Source: Coptis chinensis
Lineage: Eukaryota > Streptophyta > Magnoliopsida > Ranunculales > Ranunculaceae
Assembly: GCA_015680905.1 (NCBI GenBank)
Contig: CM027378.1
Coordinates: 106,599,501-106,663,500, forward strand
Length of the DNA: 64,000 bases
Direction: 5' to 3'
The notes below the pieces were generated by a model. That model saw only the letters and a list, made by a program, of their open reading frames with translations, ran no database searches and had not been told where the DNA came from. Made by a program: the position numbers and the translations under genes. Every line of letters starts with the position of its first letter. The stretch's first letter is position 1. This document shows, one piece after another, positions 1 through 13,279 of this stretch.

Positions 1-3000
1 TTACTTGCATTAAGTTACTTGGTTTATGTAATACATATATTAACTATCGAAAGCATTTTGCCTCAGGTGGCGTTAAGAATAGTCGACAAGCATGCTTTGT
101 GACTAGAAGAAGGCGTAATCATAACTGCGCTCGAGGCTATGATGACTCTTCTACTGTAGCCACACATCGTTTACCACCACCTCGGAATTGTTCTAAATGT
201 CGAGCAAAATTATTCAATCGTGAACCACCAAGTTTATGTTGCTCCAATGGGACAATTACTTTACCTCCTATGGTAGCGCCAACTGATTTGATTAATTTAT
301 ATGCATCTCAAGCAACAATCGGCGTTGAATTTAGGAAAAACATACGTGCGTACAACCATGTTTTTTCCTTCACTTCTATGGGCGTTGACATTGACGATGC
401 GCTCGCTGATGGTAGGGAAGGAATTTACACATATAAAGCTCGTGGTGCTATTTATCACCGTATTGGTGGCCTACTACCAAGTCCAGGACACAGACCCAGA
501 TTTCTACAAATGTATATATATGACACAGATCATGAACTTGATTATCGGATGGCTGAAAATGGAGTACTAGACCGACGGGTATTGGCTATCATCCATAACG
601 TTTTAAAAGAGAATCCATACGTCCAAATTTTCCGGCCAATTAATCGCAACGATTAGCATCACCAAATGTTCGGCTGATTATTAAAGATAACCCAACCGGA
701 AATCATCAATATAGTATTCCTATGTCTTCTCAAGTAGCTGCGATTTTAGTTGGTAGTGAAGATCCAAGTAACCTTAATGAACGCGACATCATAGCCCAAA
801 GGATTTCTGGTGAATTTGAAAATGTGCCGATTAATGCAGGGCTATTATGATCCACTTCAGTACCCTCTTCTACTCCCTCATGGCAGTCCAGGATGGAATT
901 TACATATGTTTCGTTCCAATAGGGCCCGACTTACATGTCAACAATTTTATTGTTACTTGCTACAAGTAAGCCTCTTGCTAACATTTTATAATATTATGTT
1001 ATATATACATGCTTTTTTACCCAATTGGATGCCACTAATTTGTAATTCCCTTATTAGATTCGCCCACATGATCCTTCTCTTTTGCTCCGTAGTGGTCGTC
1101 TTCTACAACAATACATAGTCGACAACTATGTTAAAATATCAACTTTAAGATTGAGGTGGATACGTGATCACCAGCAAGAAATAAGGGCTGAACTTTATCA
1201 AGGATTGCAAGACTCTTTAAGTTCGGGGGAACTTCATTCAGGTACACTTTGAATTTAAAAACTTATTAAATTTAGTCAAATGGAAAACCTTTAATTTATT
1301 TTTTATTTTAAATTGAAGGCAATGTCGATCGCAAAACAATTTTGCCTGCCACTTTTTTGGGCTGTCCCCGTGACATGCATCGTCGATATCATGATGCTAT
1401 GGCATTGGTTCAAAAGTACGGGAGACCAGATTTGTTTATCACAATGACATGCAATCCATCGTGGTCAGAGATCGAAGCTGAGTTGTTAGAAGGCCAGGTT
1501 CCAAATGATAGACCAGATTTGATAGTCAGGATTTTCCGTGCCAAGCTAGAAGAGTTGAAAAATGATCTGTTCGTTAAAGGAATCCTTGGAAAAGTGGCAG
1601 CACATGTTCATGTAGTCGAATTCCAAAAAAGAGGGTTGCCGCATGCGCACATCCTTCTAATCCTTGATGAGGCTGACAAGTTAACTACTGCAGATGCTTA
1701 CGATCGAGTTGTTAGAGCAGAAATTCATATCCGGCTATTGAGCGAACTATATGAGATTGTTGTTAAACACATGATACATGGTCCATGCGGTAATGTTAAT
1801 CCTAATTGTGTCTGCATGAGAGATCGAAAGTGTTCAAAAAAATTTCCAAAACAATTCATTCCAGCAACTAATCAAGGCAGTGATTCTTATGCTACATATA
1901 TGAGGCGGGACAACAACGCTTTTGCTATTGTTAAGAATCATGGTTGGCATTATCGTGTAGATAATCGTTGGGTTGTTCCTTATAATCCATGGTTATTGAA
2001 AAAGTTCAACTGCCATATCAATGTCGAAATATGCTCGAGTATTAAAAGCGTCAAGTATTTGTACAAGTATATTTACAAGGGGTCAGACCGAGTAGCGATG
2101 GAAGTTATGTCGACAAATAGAGATGAACAAGATGAAATAAAGCAGTTTGTAGATGGCCGTTGGATTTGCCCGCAAGAAGCCCTTTGGAGAATCTTCGAAT
2201 TTCCACTAAGTCAAATATACCCGTCAGTATATTCTTTGCAAGTCCACATGGCAAATATGCATGAAATAACCTATCAAGGTAACCAGCTGATTGAGGATCT
2301 TTTGGCTGATGATAGGAACTCTCGCACGATGTTAACCGATTTTTCCGTCGCGAATAAGCGTGGACGCGTTGCTGCTAGACAATATCTTTACCATGAAATT
2401 CCTGAGCATTATGTGTGGGATAAGTCAACTAAGCATTGGAAACCAAGAGTTGGCCAAAATCGTGTCATTGGAAGGCTATTTGCAATTTCCCCTATGGAAG
2501 GTGAAAGATTTTACTTGAGGATGCTGCTGAACCATGTCAAAGGCCCAACATCATATGAACATTTGCGCCTTTGTTGGATCTAATTTATACCCTACATTCA
2601 AAGAAGTCGCTTTCGGGAATTGGGGCTGCTAGAAAGAGACGATGGCGTTAAATCAATGTTTACTTGAAGCATCCGGACTGCGGATGCCATGTTCTCTACG
2701 GCAATTATTTGTTACAATTACGGTTTATTGTAATCCTATCGAGTCACGTGATTTTGTGGAATGAATTTAATAGCTGTATGGCCGAAGATTACGCGTTAGG
2801 GAGTTTTGACACAACCTATGTGACAAATCGTTTGCTAAGCGAGCTTAAGTTGTTGTTGGAACAATATGGACAGTCAATTTCAGATTACGATTTGCCCCAA
2901 ATGCGTTCTAATCAGGTTGACCAAGAGGATATATCAAGTTTGGTCACAGAGGAACTTTCTATTCCCGTTACTTCAGAAGATCTTTCTTCTATAAGTCAGC

Positions 3001-4398
3001 TTAACCTACAACAGAATATTGCTTTTGACTAGATTCTTAGTTCTGTTCAGCAGAAGAATGGTGGGCTATACTTTGTTGATGGCCCTGGCGGAACAAGTAA
3101 AACATACTTATACAAGTCAATTTTAGCAAGACTCCGTAGCAACGGACAGATTGCTATTGCAACAGCTACCTCGGGAATTGCTGCTATCATGATGCACGGA
3201 GGTCGCATCTGTTCCACTCAAGGTTCAAAATCCCAATTCCAATTACATCCACTTCCACTTGCAAAATCAGCAAATTTGGCAATTTAGGCGCTTGTTACGG
3301 CAAAGCATACCGATATGGGATGAGGCTACGATGGCACATCGTTATGCGTTTGAAGCGTTAGAAAAACTTTAAGAGATATTACGACGATGATTTACCATTT
3401 GGAGGGAAAGTTTTTGTAATGGGTGGAGATTTTCGTCAGGTGTTGCCAGTTGTTCCTCGTGGTACAAGGGAACAGACTATTGATGCATGCATAACAAGTT
3501 CTCCACTTTGGGAGCAAGTTCGTGTGTTACGTCTATAGGAAAATATGCTTGCTAAAAATGACCCAGCCTTTGCAGAGTTACTCATGGCCATCGGCGATGG
3601 GATTCAGCCAATTATTTGTGATATTGACATCATTGAACTGCCCAAAGATATTGTCATTCCGTGGGAGAATGAGCATTCACGTCTTAAGCTTATAAATGAA
3701 ATCTTTCCAGGATTAGATAGAAATGCTGGTAACAAAGACTACATGACCAGTAGGGCGATAGTAACGCCTAAGAATGATACGGTACAACTGTTGAATGATG
3801 AAATAATTGACCTATTTCCCGGTGATGAAGTCACATATTACTCTTTTGATTCAGTTCAGAATGACTCTCGTGGTCTATACCAGCAAGAATACTTGAATTC
3901 AATGCAATCCGAAAGGTATACCTCCTCACAAATTGAAGCTAAAGTTGGGGGCTCCCATTATACTGACAAGAAATTTGAATCCTAAAAATGGCCTATGTAA
4001 TGGAACAAGACTAATATGCAGAGGATTTGACACACATGTAATTGATGCAGAAATTGTCACCGAAATTCCGTTGGTGATCGAATTTTCCTACCTCGCATTC
4101 CCACGTGCCCCTCCTCGGGGATGCAAAGTTGCCATTCAAATGACTAGGAAACAATTTCCTATTAAGCTAAGTTTTGCTCTGACAATAAACAAATCACAGG
4201 GTCAAACCATTCCAAATGTTGGGGTCTATTTGTCCGATCATGTTTTCTCGCATGGTCAGCTCTATGTTGCTTTATCAAGAGGAGTATCCGCAGGCGACAA
4301 CGAAAGTTTTAGTTAAAAAAGGGACAATCAAGGGTCTTCCTGGAACTTACACTCGAAATGTCGTCTACAACGACATCCTAGTTTCTTGCAGTGTTTAG
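1..4398 (+). pseudogene. Helitron Rep/PIF1-type helicase, broken by frameshifts and stops
   Basis: This gene would nick and unwind DNA for rolling-circle transposition. Pieces in order are: N-terminal region (99-656, with YIYDTDHE), the PLQYPLLLPHG segment (about 850-905), the GRLLQQYIVDNYV segment (about 1090-1245), the main Rep block (1342-2583), the pre-helicase segment (2755-3032) and the PIF1 helicase (3030-4398). The Rep block shows the HUH nuclease motif as HAH (codons 101-103 of the 1342 ORF, after QKRGLP) and a tyrosine motif YLYKYIY (codons 239-245). The helicase shows Walker A GPGGTSKT (usual form GPGGTGKT), motif II IWDEA at about 3310, motif III GGDFRQVLP at about 3425, motif V LTINKSQGQT and motif VI YVALSRG. 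The frame is lost at about 656, 1118, 2583, 3032, 3287, 3372, 3538 and 3985. A short AT-rich gap near 1245-1316 may be an intron. Confidence 0.93.
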
Positions 4399-4780
4399 TA
4401 ACAAGTTGTTTTACTATTTTCAACTTAAATATTACTTTTTATACACATATATTAATTTCTGTATAATGTTTAATTTATATAACAACAAGTCTCATTATTA
4501 TACAATATAAACCCAAGAAGAACCATCCTTTACCAAACATCACTTTATTTTGCTTGTAATGCGTAGAAGCGGTCAAAATTCCAACAACCAAGTTTAACGA
4601 TTTTACTCTTTTTTCTGTCTGATTAAACATTATTTTCCCTGCTCTACATATGATTTGAAACTTTTATATTTACCACAACGCTTTTATCCTTGCAGTATAT
4701 TTTGAAAGTGATTCCGAAAAAAATAAGTTACTTTTCAGAACTTATCCACAATTGGAAATGGCCTAGAAGGATACTTTGTA
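4399..4780. other. Non-coding AT-rich spacer
   Basis: Lies between the helicase stop and the first tandem repeat unit. I see no ORF, hairpin or repeat of note. Confidence 0.5.
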
Positions 4781-7700
4781 TGATTCATATAATGTTCTTC
4801 ATGAGTGAGCAAGTTAAACTAATTAACCAGGTACATTCTAAAAGGAGTTTGTAAAAACTTTATTTCATAAGATATCTTGATATTTTTTTACTTGGACAAT
4901 TTCTTAACTTTTCAAGTTTAACTATCGGAGATACATCATTCATAAACAGCACAGTCCTTAATAAATTAAATTAAACTGATTGAGGAACCAGGTTGTCAAA
5001 ATGATTACCCAAACTGAAGCCTACGCAAGGAAATCAATGTCAGTATGTAAAATGTCAACAATTCTGATATGTGCTCATCTTAGCCCAAACCAACTCCACC
5101 AGCCTATTATGCCGCACAGTAATTGTTCGATAGTTAAATTTTTTTTACAATATTAAACAGGTCGGTCACGTAGACACTGTGGAATTATATTTTGTACTGC
5201 GCATTTTACTATTTCTTATAGGGCGCACATTTGGGTTTCTTTCATATGTGTACAAATTTTGGCATCGCCAAATCAACATTGACTAATAGTTTACACGAGT
5301 TAGAAAAATACATAGATCCGTTATACATTTAATTGTTTTTTTAATTCAGGGTTACTTTTTTATTAAGACATTTAAGCTCTGCTTGACAGGTATACTAAAT
5401 TAGACTTAAATTAAAAGTTAAAAATAATAATGTATATTGACTATATATTTGTTTTTAAAAAAGAACGGCTTTGGCGTAGTTAAAATACCAGTCGAGTATA
5501 GTATAGCTCTTACGTGGATGTTATTATTGTTAATGTGATTCAAATGTAGATTTATTTCGTACATGTTCACAGCTTAACATCACCAAATTAGAATTTACTA
5601 ATAGTTAAAACGCCCTGAAAAGATACAAAGCTCCGTTAGTTATTAAATTTTCTTTAGTACCACTTAAAATTATTACCTCGATAATTAGATGCGATCTTCT
5701 GATTGACTAAATTAGATTTAAATTAAATAACTACAATAATGTACAATAGTTGAATTTTTACACCAACTACAAAAACTTACTATAAAAAGTCAACTACAAC
5801 GCATAAAACCGACATGGTGTGCGTAACACATTAAATAATGTTATTTTATATTAAATGAAATTATTGTCGACCATATATATCATACACAATTGAGACAAAC
5901 CAACCCCGCTAAATCATGGGAAAGGACAATGAAAAGATTGTAGGGGAGGAAAAAAAAAGTAGAGTAAACCAAATTGGTAGGGAATAGCTACAATGAGGTC
6001 ACTCAACTTTTCCCTACACAGTTTTAGTATAGATGAGACCTAAATTTACATCAGCCCATATTTAGACGTCGCCATCACATGAGAATAAAATTATTATTAA
6101 AAAAAACATCATCAGTTGATAGCTAACCACCCCAGTCAGCTATGATTAAAGTCATTGACTAGCAGGATAACGAAAAAATTAAAAATAAAAAATTAGTTGA
6201 TTGCATCGTAAGAACACGCCCAAGCAGCTCTAAGCCACATATTCTTCTGACGGGCAGGAGTCAATTTTACATACATGAAGTAAATTTCTTAATTTTCCAC
6301 ATTGTAAGGCATCATCGCTGTCAATAACACCTTACATAATCCTTGCCTGTATCAAACAAAATTAGTGTCAATCAAATCTATCATGCACAAGTTACACAGC
6401 AGCTCCCCACTCATTCATGGTAACAACCAACAATAATAGTATAGATGAGCAAAAAACACTGAAAAAAACAAGTTGGTTTGTTTTTGTTTGATTCATATGA
6501 TGTTCTTCATGACTGACCAACTTAGACTAATTAACCAGCTACATTCTAAAATGAGATTGTAAAAAATTTATTTCATAAGATATCTTGCTATTTTTTAAGT
6601 TGGACAATTTCTCAACTTTTGAAGCTTAACTATCGGAGACACATCATTCATAAACATCACAGTCCTTAAGAAATTAAATTAAACTGATTCAGGGATGAGG
6701 TTGTCAAAATGATTACCCAAACCTGAAGCCTCATAAACAAATCAATGTCAGTATGTAAAATGTCAACAATTCTGATATATGCTCATCTTAGCCCAAACCA
6801 ACTCCACCATTCTATTAGGACACAAAGTAATTGTGCGATAGGTAATTTTTTTGTTAAAATATTTAATCGTGTGGTCACATAGACACTGTTGAATTAAACT
6901 CTCTTACGCGCAACTAACTATTGCTTATGGGGCGCACATTTGGGTTTCTTTTGTACGTGTTCAAATTTTAACATCGCCAAATGAACATTGACTAACAGTT
7001 TACATGAGTTAGAAAAATACATAGATCCGTTATACATTGGATTGTTTTTTTTTTATTCAAGGTTACTTTTCTATTAAGACATTTAAGCTCCGCTTGACAG
7101 GTATACCAAATTAGACTTAAATTTTATAAAAAATAATAATAATGTATATTGTCTATATATTTGTTTAAAAAATAGTCGGGTTTTGGCGTTCTTAAAATAC
7201 CAGTTGAGTATAGTATAGCTCTTGCATGGATGTCACTATTGTTAATGTGATTCAAATGTAGATTTATTTCGTACAAGTTCACAACTTAACATCACCACAT
7301 TACAATTTACTAATAGTTAAAACGCCTCTAAAAGATACAAAGCTCCGTTAGTTATTAAATTTTTTTTTTTTAGTATCACTTAAAAATAGTAGCTAAATAA
7401 TTCATCTCACGTTTATAGTTTGACTAAAATAGACTTAAATTAAATAACTACAATAATGTGCAATAGTTGAATTTTGACACCAACTACAAAAAACTTACTC
7501 TAAAAAGTCGCTACAACGTAAACAGACATCTGTGTGCGTAACACATTAAATAATTCTATTTTATATTAAATGAAATTATTGTCGACCATATATATCATAC
7601 ACAATTGATACAAACCAACCTCGCTAAATCATGCCAAGAGACAACAAAAAGATTGTAGGGGAGAAAAAAAAATTGAATAAACCAAATTGGTTGGTTGTAT

Positions 7701-9840
7701 AGTTACAGTGGGTTCACTCAACTTTGCCATACAGAGTGTTACTACGGATGACACCTAAATTTACATCACTCCATATGTAGATGTCGACATCACATAAGAA
7801 TAAATTTATTATTAAAAAACATTATCATTAAGCGTCATTGATAGCTAACCACCCTCAATCAGCTATTTTATTAGCTCATTCGTTTAGCGTCATTGACTAG
7901 CTTGGGATAGTTCAAAAAAATTAAAAAATAACAAATTAGTTGATTGCATCGAGCTCAATTTAAAGCAATTAGCGAGCTTCGAGCTTTGAGCATGGTAAAG
8001 CTCTTGTTTAGCTCGAATTCCACCCTTATATATTCTTTTGTAACAACAGGTCGGGCAGCTCGAGTCAATTTTACATACATGAAGTAAATCTCTTACTTTT
8101 CCACTCCCCAACAAACAAATTGTTAATAAGTTGCCACATTGTAAGGCATTATCCCTGTCAATAACACATTACATAATGCTTGCCTGTATCAAACAAAATT
8201 AGTGTCAATCAAATCTATCATGCACAAGTTACCACAGCTCCCCCGTCATTCATGGTAACAACCAACAATAATAGTATAAATGAGCAAAAAAACACTGGAA
8301 AAAACAAATTGGTTTGTTGCATAGTAATCGTTGGATCGAACAGCTCAGGATAGCACCTTATTAGAACAGCCTCGCCTTAAACTTGCATATCTGCCACACT
8401 TACTTAAATCTTAACGTTAGTAGCTTGCTGATGGGGCGCACATTTAGATTCCTTTCGTTATTGTTCAACTTTTGTCATCGCCAAATGAGCATTAACTAAT
8501 AGTTGACACGAGGTAGAAAAATACTTAGATCCGTTATACATTTAATTGTTTTCTTTATTTAAGATTAATTTTTTATTAAGACATTTGAGCTCCGCTAGAC
8601 GGGTATACTAAATTAGCCTAAAAGTAAGAAAAAATCAATAATGTATTTTTACTATATATTTGTCTTTAAAATAGTACGGGTTTGGCGTTGTTGAAATACC
8701 AGTCGAGTCTAATATAGCTCTTAAGTCGATGTTATTATTGTCAATGTGATTCAAATGTAGGTTTCTTTTCATTACATGTTCACAATTTAACAACACCAAA
8801 TTAGAATTGACTAATTGTAAAAACGCCCTGAAGAGATACAAAGATCCGTTAGTTATTAAATTTTTTTTACTGTCACTTAAAATTATTAGTTCGATAATTC
8901 GTCTGACCTTTACAGATTGATTAAATTAGACTTAAATTCAATTACTACAGTAATGTAAAAAAAGATGAATTTTGATGACAACTACAAACAACTTACTATA
9001 AAAAATAGCTACAACGTTAACAGACATCAGTGGGCATAATACATTAAATAATGTTTTTTTATATCAAATGCAATTATTATGGACCATATATATCATCCAC
9101 AGTTGATACAAACCAACCCCGCTGAATCATGCCAAAAGACAACGGAAAGATTGTATGGGAGAAAAAAAACTTTGCATAAACCAAATTGGTAGGTTGTATA
9201 ATGACAGTGGGATCATTCAACTCTTAGCCGCGCACTGTTATTACGGACGACACCTAAATGTACATCGGCCCATATGTGGATGTTGATGTCACCTGAGAAA
9301 AAATTTATTATTAAAAAAAACATCATCAGTTGATAGCTAACCACCCCCACGAAGCTATGATTAGAGTCATTGACTAGGAGGATCACGGAAAAATTTAAAA
9401 TAAAAACTAGGTTGATTTCATATCGTAAGCACCGGGCGGGCGACTCGAGCCACAGATTCTTATCACGGGCGGGAGTAAATTTAACGTAGATGAAGTTAAT
9501 GTCTTAATTTTCCAGTCACCATCAAAAGAATTGTTAAAAAGTTGCCACATTGTGGGACATCATCCCTGTCAATCACACATTACATAATGCTTGCCTGTAT
9601 CAAACAAAATTAGTATCAAACAAATCTATCATGCACAACTTACACAACAACCCCCCACTCATTCATGGTAACAGCCAACAATAATAGTATAGATGAGAAA
9701 CAAAAAACTGGGAAAAAAAAGTTGGTTGGTTGCATAGTTAGGGTGGGACCAAACATATCTGTAGCACACATTCTTATCACCACTAGCCCTTAAATTTGCA
9801 TATCTACAACACTTATTTAAAGCTTCACGTAAGAACCCCA
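4781..9840. repeat. Tandem array of three diverged ~1.5-1.7 kb non-coding units
   Basis: Landmark sequences recur in the same order. A segment starting GATTCATATRATGTTCTTC is at 4781 and 6489. GGGCGCACATTTRG is at about 5221, 6929 and 8435. The GTCGACCATATATATCATAC segment is at about 5866 and 7578, with a changed copy at about 9079. The CAATAATAGTATA segment is at about 6430, 8268 and 9679. The first period is about 1708 bp and the second about 1506 bp, because unit 3 lacks the first part. Units differ by many substitutions and small indels, so the array is old. No convincing ORF occurs in any unit. The array separates the Rep/helicase from the RPA-like gene of the same presumed Helitron. 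Confidence 0.85.
7945..8033. mobile_element. Small hAT-MITE-like insertion in repeat unit 2
   Basis: A segment rich in GAGCTC, GAGCTTCG and GCTCGAATTCCACCC replaces the shorter matching sequence of units 1 and 3. It ends in AATTCCACCCTT, the same terminus as the MITE at 56252-56487, and shares its GAGCT-rich make-up. It therefore looks like a truncated relative that arrived after the array formed. No target duplication could be defined. Confidence 0.4.
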
Positions 9841-10077
9841 ACAGGTTCATTCTACAAAAAACATGTCCTTTGTCTTTTTAAGAATTAATAATCCTCTAAG
9901 TTGTATTACCTTGACATATAAACAATATTACCTTACTTTGTTGCTTCAGCAAACTTATACAATCTGTCAACCCTATCTTTAAAGTTCTTATCAGTTCATT
10001 AAAGTTATTCCTTCTCTTAGAGGAAAAAACCGTCGAAACCACTTCAGAAAACTTATTCCCCAACCAACCATTAACAA

Positions 10078-12470
10078 ATGGCATCCCAAGCATGCCAATT
10101 TCTTGCTAATCTCCGTACAGGTACATACAAGTGGGAAGTTAAAGTTCGCGTAACAAGAATGTGGGAGTCAATTCACTGGAATAACAACGACGTTTTAAGC
10201 CGAGACTTTTTACTATTAGATGCACAGGTAATCGATCACATTAGATTTCAGATAATTTTTTAAAGAAATAAATTTTTTTTTCTTTATCCATAGGGAACTC
10301 ACGTACATGCAAAATTGGCATCGGAAAACTTTAAAGCCTTTGATAAATTTGCAAAAGGAAAAGTGATAGAAGAAGGCAAAATCTACCTCATTCAACGCTT
10401 TGATGTGATGTTAGCAACAACCTATCGTCCGTAGTTCATCCATTTGTGATTCATTTTAAGCCCGAAACATTAATAGAAGCGTTGATGAAGAAGTCAATGA
10501 AAATTGCAAGGCACAAGTTCAATTTCACTAACTTCAAAACCTTCAAGAAAGGTCTAAGCGAAAAACTCTTTTATCGGGTTATATATTACACCTTTAAACT
10601 TAAATATTTCTTCTAATTTATATTTTCACATTAAATTAAACATTCTTTTCACAAGAGAAATTAAATGCCGGTTTCTAATGTTCCTTTGACGTCAACACGA
10701 TGTTATTGGTGTATTAAAAAAAGTTGGCAAGCAAAAAGACAAATCAGGAACAAATTTACAAGAGATCGTGATCATGGATAAAAAGTGAGTTAAACATTGA
10801 TATCTTTAGTTAACAAATCAAATGTATTGTTGTAACTTAATGAATTCTTCCAATTTTTAGTGCCACCCGAACAACAATTGCTTTGTGGGGTGATATCGGC
10901 AAATCAATTCCAGAAGACATTATTACAAAACATAATGTAATCATTATAGCCACTTCGCTGAATGCAAAAGATTATCAAGGTAAATATACATTTATATTGT
11001 TGACAATTTATTCTGGTATCAAATATCAGTTAATATCAAATTTATTTTACAACTGAATTCCATCCAATAAAAGGTGTTTTACTACATTTTTTGTAGGCAA
11101 AATTACACTTTCATCTCTTAAGCGACACAAAATCTATATCAACACGGAAATTGATGCGTTATTCTACGAATACAAGCACATTGAATTAATTATATATATA
11201 ATTGGGTGCAATTTTTTAACTTCAATTACTATGCATATTTATGCAAATGCAATTCATTTACATTTTTTTCATTCCCATTATGATGTGCTTTTCTTTGTTG
11301 GGTACAAACTAGCTTCCAAGATACATATATTTCCGTTGAAGTTGAGAGTCCCCACGAAAATCTATCCAAAGAAGAACTACTTAGAAATAGAAGAGTTACC
11401 ATAGCTAAATTAAAGGAGCTTGGAAGAGATGAATCACAAAAGCGGATCAAGCTATACTTGTTCTGCCATAGTAGACAAGGTATCTGATGTTAGTTGGTTC
11501 TACAATTGCTGCAAACGTTGTAAGATAACTATCTCACAAAGTGACTCACGATAAACCCCGTTCCAAATGTAAGATGGAGACAGAGAAAAAAGGTCGGTTA
11601 AATTAAACTAACGCCTTTGAACTGTTTTTCCTTTAAGTATCCAACAACATCCTTCAACACATTCTTATTTCAAAGTAGGTATAAACTTGAATGTGTGTGA
11701 ATGATTTCTCCGATATCACCACTTTTTAAGCTTTCAACAAGCATCTTTGAAACCTTGCTAATGAAGTCGGTTGAAGAGTTGGACATAATACAAAAGGCAA
11801 GTTAATTCACAATTTATCAATACATCTTTTGACTATAAGTTGAAACATGTCTTATACAAAATACAGCAAAATGGTCCCGATCGGCTTCCAAAGAACTCCA
11901 AAAATTGAAGGAAAATCTTTCATATTCCAAGTTAAAATCAATGGTTTTGATTGCTAAGGACACTTTTGAATCATTTACCATCGACAAAGTTTACCACAAG
12001 AAACCGACTTAGATAGTCACGTAATTGAGACGGTGAGGTTATGCTTTTATTTATTTATTATTTCTTTTCTTAAACAGTAATTGTTGTAAACACTTTAACC
12101 ATGCTACATTTTTAACAAACATAGGGTTATAAGCTCGCAACTTCTGAAATGGTTCGAAAAGATGCTTCAGCCGACAAGGACAACCCTGAAATCCAAGTAG
12201 CAAAAAAAAAATTGAAAAGCACATAATACTCGGTAAATAAACAACAAACACATTTGTATGACATTATTTGAATATTCATTTCGTCTATTTGTTACCAAGA
12301 AGCTTTAACTACATCTACTTTTTTTGGTATCCTTTGCAGCCTACAGCCATGTATCAAAAGTCACCTGTGTTATGTCTTTATCTTTAATTCCTCACAACTC
12401 GCCTGTCAAATGGAGAACGAAATACTACTACGCGTACCTCCATCCGCCGCTAGGTCCATCTAATAAATGC
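10078..12470 (+). pseudogene. RPA1/DUF223-like ssDNA-binding protein gene of a Helitron, multi-exon, decayed
   Basis: RPA-like proteins carried by plant Helitrons are thought to coat single-stranded DNA during rolling-circle transfer. Exon 1 (10078-10227) encodes a start typical of these proteins, with YKWEVKVRVTRMW and SRDFLLLDAQ. It splices GT-AG to 10294, giving GTHVHAKL and an OB-fold segment ending VMLATTYRP. There a one-base frameshift separates it from PVVHPFVIHFKPETLIEAL (about 10431-10560). Later exon-like pieces are DVIGVLKKVGKQKDKSG (about 10697-10790), the second OB fold with TTIALWGDIGKSIP (from about 10861), GKITLSSLKRHKIYINTE (from 11097), SKEELLRNRRVTIAKL (about 11360) and a C-terminal piece with TFESFTIDKVY (about 11964). 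The exon order matches RPA1-like proteins. Several stops and shifts make it non-functional. Confidence 0.8.
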
Positions 12471-12794
12471 TACTGATTTTACTACTCGTTCAAGTCATGT
12501 AGCTCGGCGTGTAATAATAATATTTATGTACATATGCTTATTTTTTACTGTGATCAACTCTAGCAACCTTTGTACATGAGCTTCCTATCAATAAAATATA
12601 CTAATTTAAATATTATTAAACATATAGGTTATCTACATTATGCCGCCATCTGAACTTTTTTTTTGTTCCAAATTCTTACTGCAAACCATACTCAAAGATT
12701 TCAATTCATTTTTGCAGTTTTGGTTTGCTTTTTACCACCATTTCAATACAGTTTGACGTCGATTTGAACTACCCAAATTTAATTCATCAACTAT

Positions 12795-13275
12795 GAAAAC
12801 CATTTAGATAAGTAACACTCCTCACAACATGGGTTCCAAAATCCAGCCATTCATCGTCAGCCACTAAACTAACAGTCTGATCGTTCTGTTTTTCTAAATA
12901 TTCTTGATACTGACGTGCGACATCATCAAGCAGCAATTGAACCTATACAAAACATTTTACTTTATAAATCTAACAAGAAAGTCAAAAAAAAAAAAAAAAA
13001 AAAACTTACAGAGGTCAATCCATTTTGAGCATTAGTAATTCACCAACTAACATCATCATTGTTCCCATCCCAAACAACCCCATCTATAAAACTAAGTGAC
13101 CGACGTTCCTAACTTCTGTTTAGTTCCAAGACACTTGAAATGCTTAGACAATCCCGGCCCGATGTACATGTACCGCTCAGCGGCGTGTTGAAGACTCTTC
13201 CATAGCCTTGCACTTCATGTGCTCCTCGGCAGCTTCACCCTTGCCTTTTTTCATAACAGGGAAAAAAAAAGCATC
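12795..13275 (-). pseudogene. Unidentified two-exon gene fragment
   Basis: On the minus strand a reading frame with SFIDGVVWDGNNDDVSW then ITNAQNGLTS (about 13104-13009) meets a GT donor. It rejoins after a short T-rich intron at an AG, continuing VQLLLDDVARQYQEYLEKQ and ending YLNGFHS-stop at about 12796. A further piece upstream (13261-13183) reads MKKGKGEAAEEHMKCKAMEE before a stop, and another frame there reads ERYMYIGPGLSKHFKCLGTK. The good splice signals and protein-like composition suggest a real gene or a captured fragment. One in-frame TGA (after DDVSW) and frame changes argue for decay. I do not recognise the family. Confidence 0.4.
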
Positions 13276-13279
13276 AAAC

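Larger units (their letters stand above)
1..12480 (+). mobile_element. Partial autonomous-type Helitron: Rep/helicase, tandem repeats, RPA-like gene
   Basis: The stretch holds the two gene types that plant rolling-circle Helitrons carry: a Rep/helicase (1-4398) and an RPA1/DUF223-like single-strand-binding protein (10078-12470), both on the + strand. A tandem repeat block lies between them. The 5' end is outside the window, since the Rep N-terminal region is already under way at base 1. I found no convincing 3' end (hairpin followed by CTAG and T) in 12.5-17 kb, so the right boundary is simply the end of the RPA-like homology. Both genes contain frameshifts and stops, so the element is dead. 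That the two genes belong to one element is inferred from orientation, spacing and family habit. Confidence 0.6.

Noticed and set aside
4399..9840. Short ORFs (up to 74 codons) in the tandem repeat units
   Set aside because: Not conserved between units and without motifs; chance frames in AT-rich DNA.
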